Shown here: piece by piece, positions 63,904 to 64,000 of the stretch
Layout of the letters: each line of letters opens with the position of its first letter
Position numbering within the stretch: the first letter of the stretch is position 1
Assembly: GCF_002723915.1 (NCBI RefSeq)
Contig: NZ_BEWL01000001.1
Location: forward strand, 310,001-374,000
Direction of reading: 5' to 3'
Source of the DNA: Gluconobacter albidus
Lineage (GTDB): Bacteria; Pseudomonadota; Alphaproteobacteria; Acetobacterales; Acetobacteraceae
DNA: 64,000 nucleotides
Made by a program: the position numbers and the translations under genes
Notes under the pieces: generated by a model
Databases searched by the model: none
The model's input: the letters and a program-made list of their open reading frames with translations, nothing else
Told to the model about the DNA's origin: nothing

Positions 63904-64000
63904 GGCACCTGCCTCCGGCCGAGGCCCTGCATCCAGTCATCTGCCTTGGCGATGACAAGGCCGGTGATGATCCCTACCCCATACAGCGCTACCACCAGAA
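63900..64000 (-). CDS. C-terminal fragment of a small membrane protein of the element
   Basis: A frame entering from the right edge ends LVVALYGVGIITGLVIAK and a polar tail DDWMQGLGRRQVP. It has one hydrophobic segment, suggesting a membrane-anchored small protein. Its TGA overlaps the next ATG, so it belongs to the same coupled series. N-terminus lies beyond the window. Confidence 0.55.
   Translation of the reverse strand, partial: LVVALYGVGIITGLVIAKADDWMQGLGRRQVP

Noticed and set aside
63593-63958. 121-codon minus-strand frame in the element
   Set aside because: Its first 100 residues (R, P and G-rich) are a shadow of the overlapping 82-residue gene; only the last 21 codons, coupled on both sides, look real.

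Overview
The window reads as a chromosomal segment of an alphaproteobacterium, most likely an acetic acid bacterium (Acetobacteraceae, Gluconobacter-like). The basis is a GC-rich composition, the order dgt-argS-SPOR-scpA-scpB-tatB-tatC-serS, a plant-type (class II) DAHP synthase, an RNase E with a long basic/acidic tail, a Suv3-like helicase, and divergent glyQS and DUF2076 genes. No database search was possible, so genus-level assignment is inference.

Layout. 1-5.3 kb: the tail of an unidentified gene, gltX, then a coupled minus-strand set (alkB, class II DAHP synthase, a nicotinate phosphoribosyltransferase, a small acidic protein). 5.5-14 kb: an exported protein, an alpha/beta hydrolase, a FUSC-type membrane exporter, glutathione reductase and ferredoxin-NADP reductase, and a Suv3-like RNA helicase. 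14-24 kb: an XRE regulator, a YbaY-META protein, then the minus-strand block serS, tatC, tatB, scpB, scpA, SPOR protein, argS, dgt. 24-34 kb: an A-type Fe-S carrier and exonuclease III, two small exported proteins around an AT-rich gap, aspS, a Rieske-flavoprotein, a DUF2076 protein, glyQ/glyS and a nuclease-helicase protein. 35.9-44.2 kb: the rod-shape cluster mreB-mreC-mreD-mrdA-rodA plus a polytopic membrane protein, and two tandem glycine-zipper lipoproteins. 44.2-55.6 kb: a TauE/SafE exporter, leuA preceded by a leucine-rich leader peptide, an amidase, rne, a lipoprotein, xseA, purD and a two-DTG aspartic protease. 55.6-61.8 kb: a solute-binding protein, an odd Sco-like protein, polA and a lipoprotein hydrolase. 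61.9-64 kb: tRNA-Arg(CCG) carrying at its 3' end an integrated element with integrase, excisionase and a chain of tiny overlapping genes that runs off the window.

Most of the content is housekeeping: five aminoacyl-tRNA synthetases, cell-shape and septum-related functions, DNA replication/repair (polA, xseA, exonuclease III, alkB, dgt), RNA decay (rne, Suv3-like) and redox. The points that most deserve a second look are (i) the previously unlisted leuA leader peptide with mutually exclusive RNA pairings, (ii) the single-protein PD-(D/E)XK nuclease-helicase tucked behind glyS, (iii) the tRNA-Arg element with its string of 21-82 codon coupled ORFs, and (iv) the Sco-like protein with a disrupted copper site fused transcriptionally to polA and an orphan solute-binding protein.
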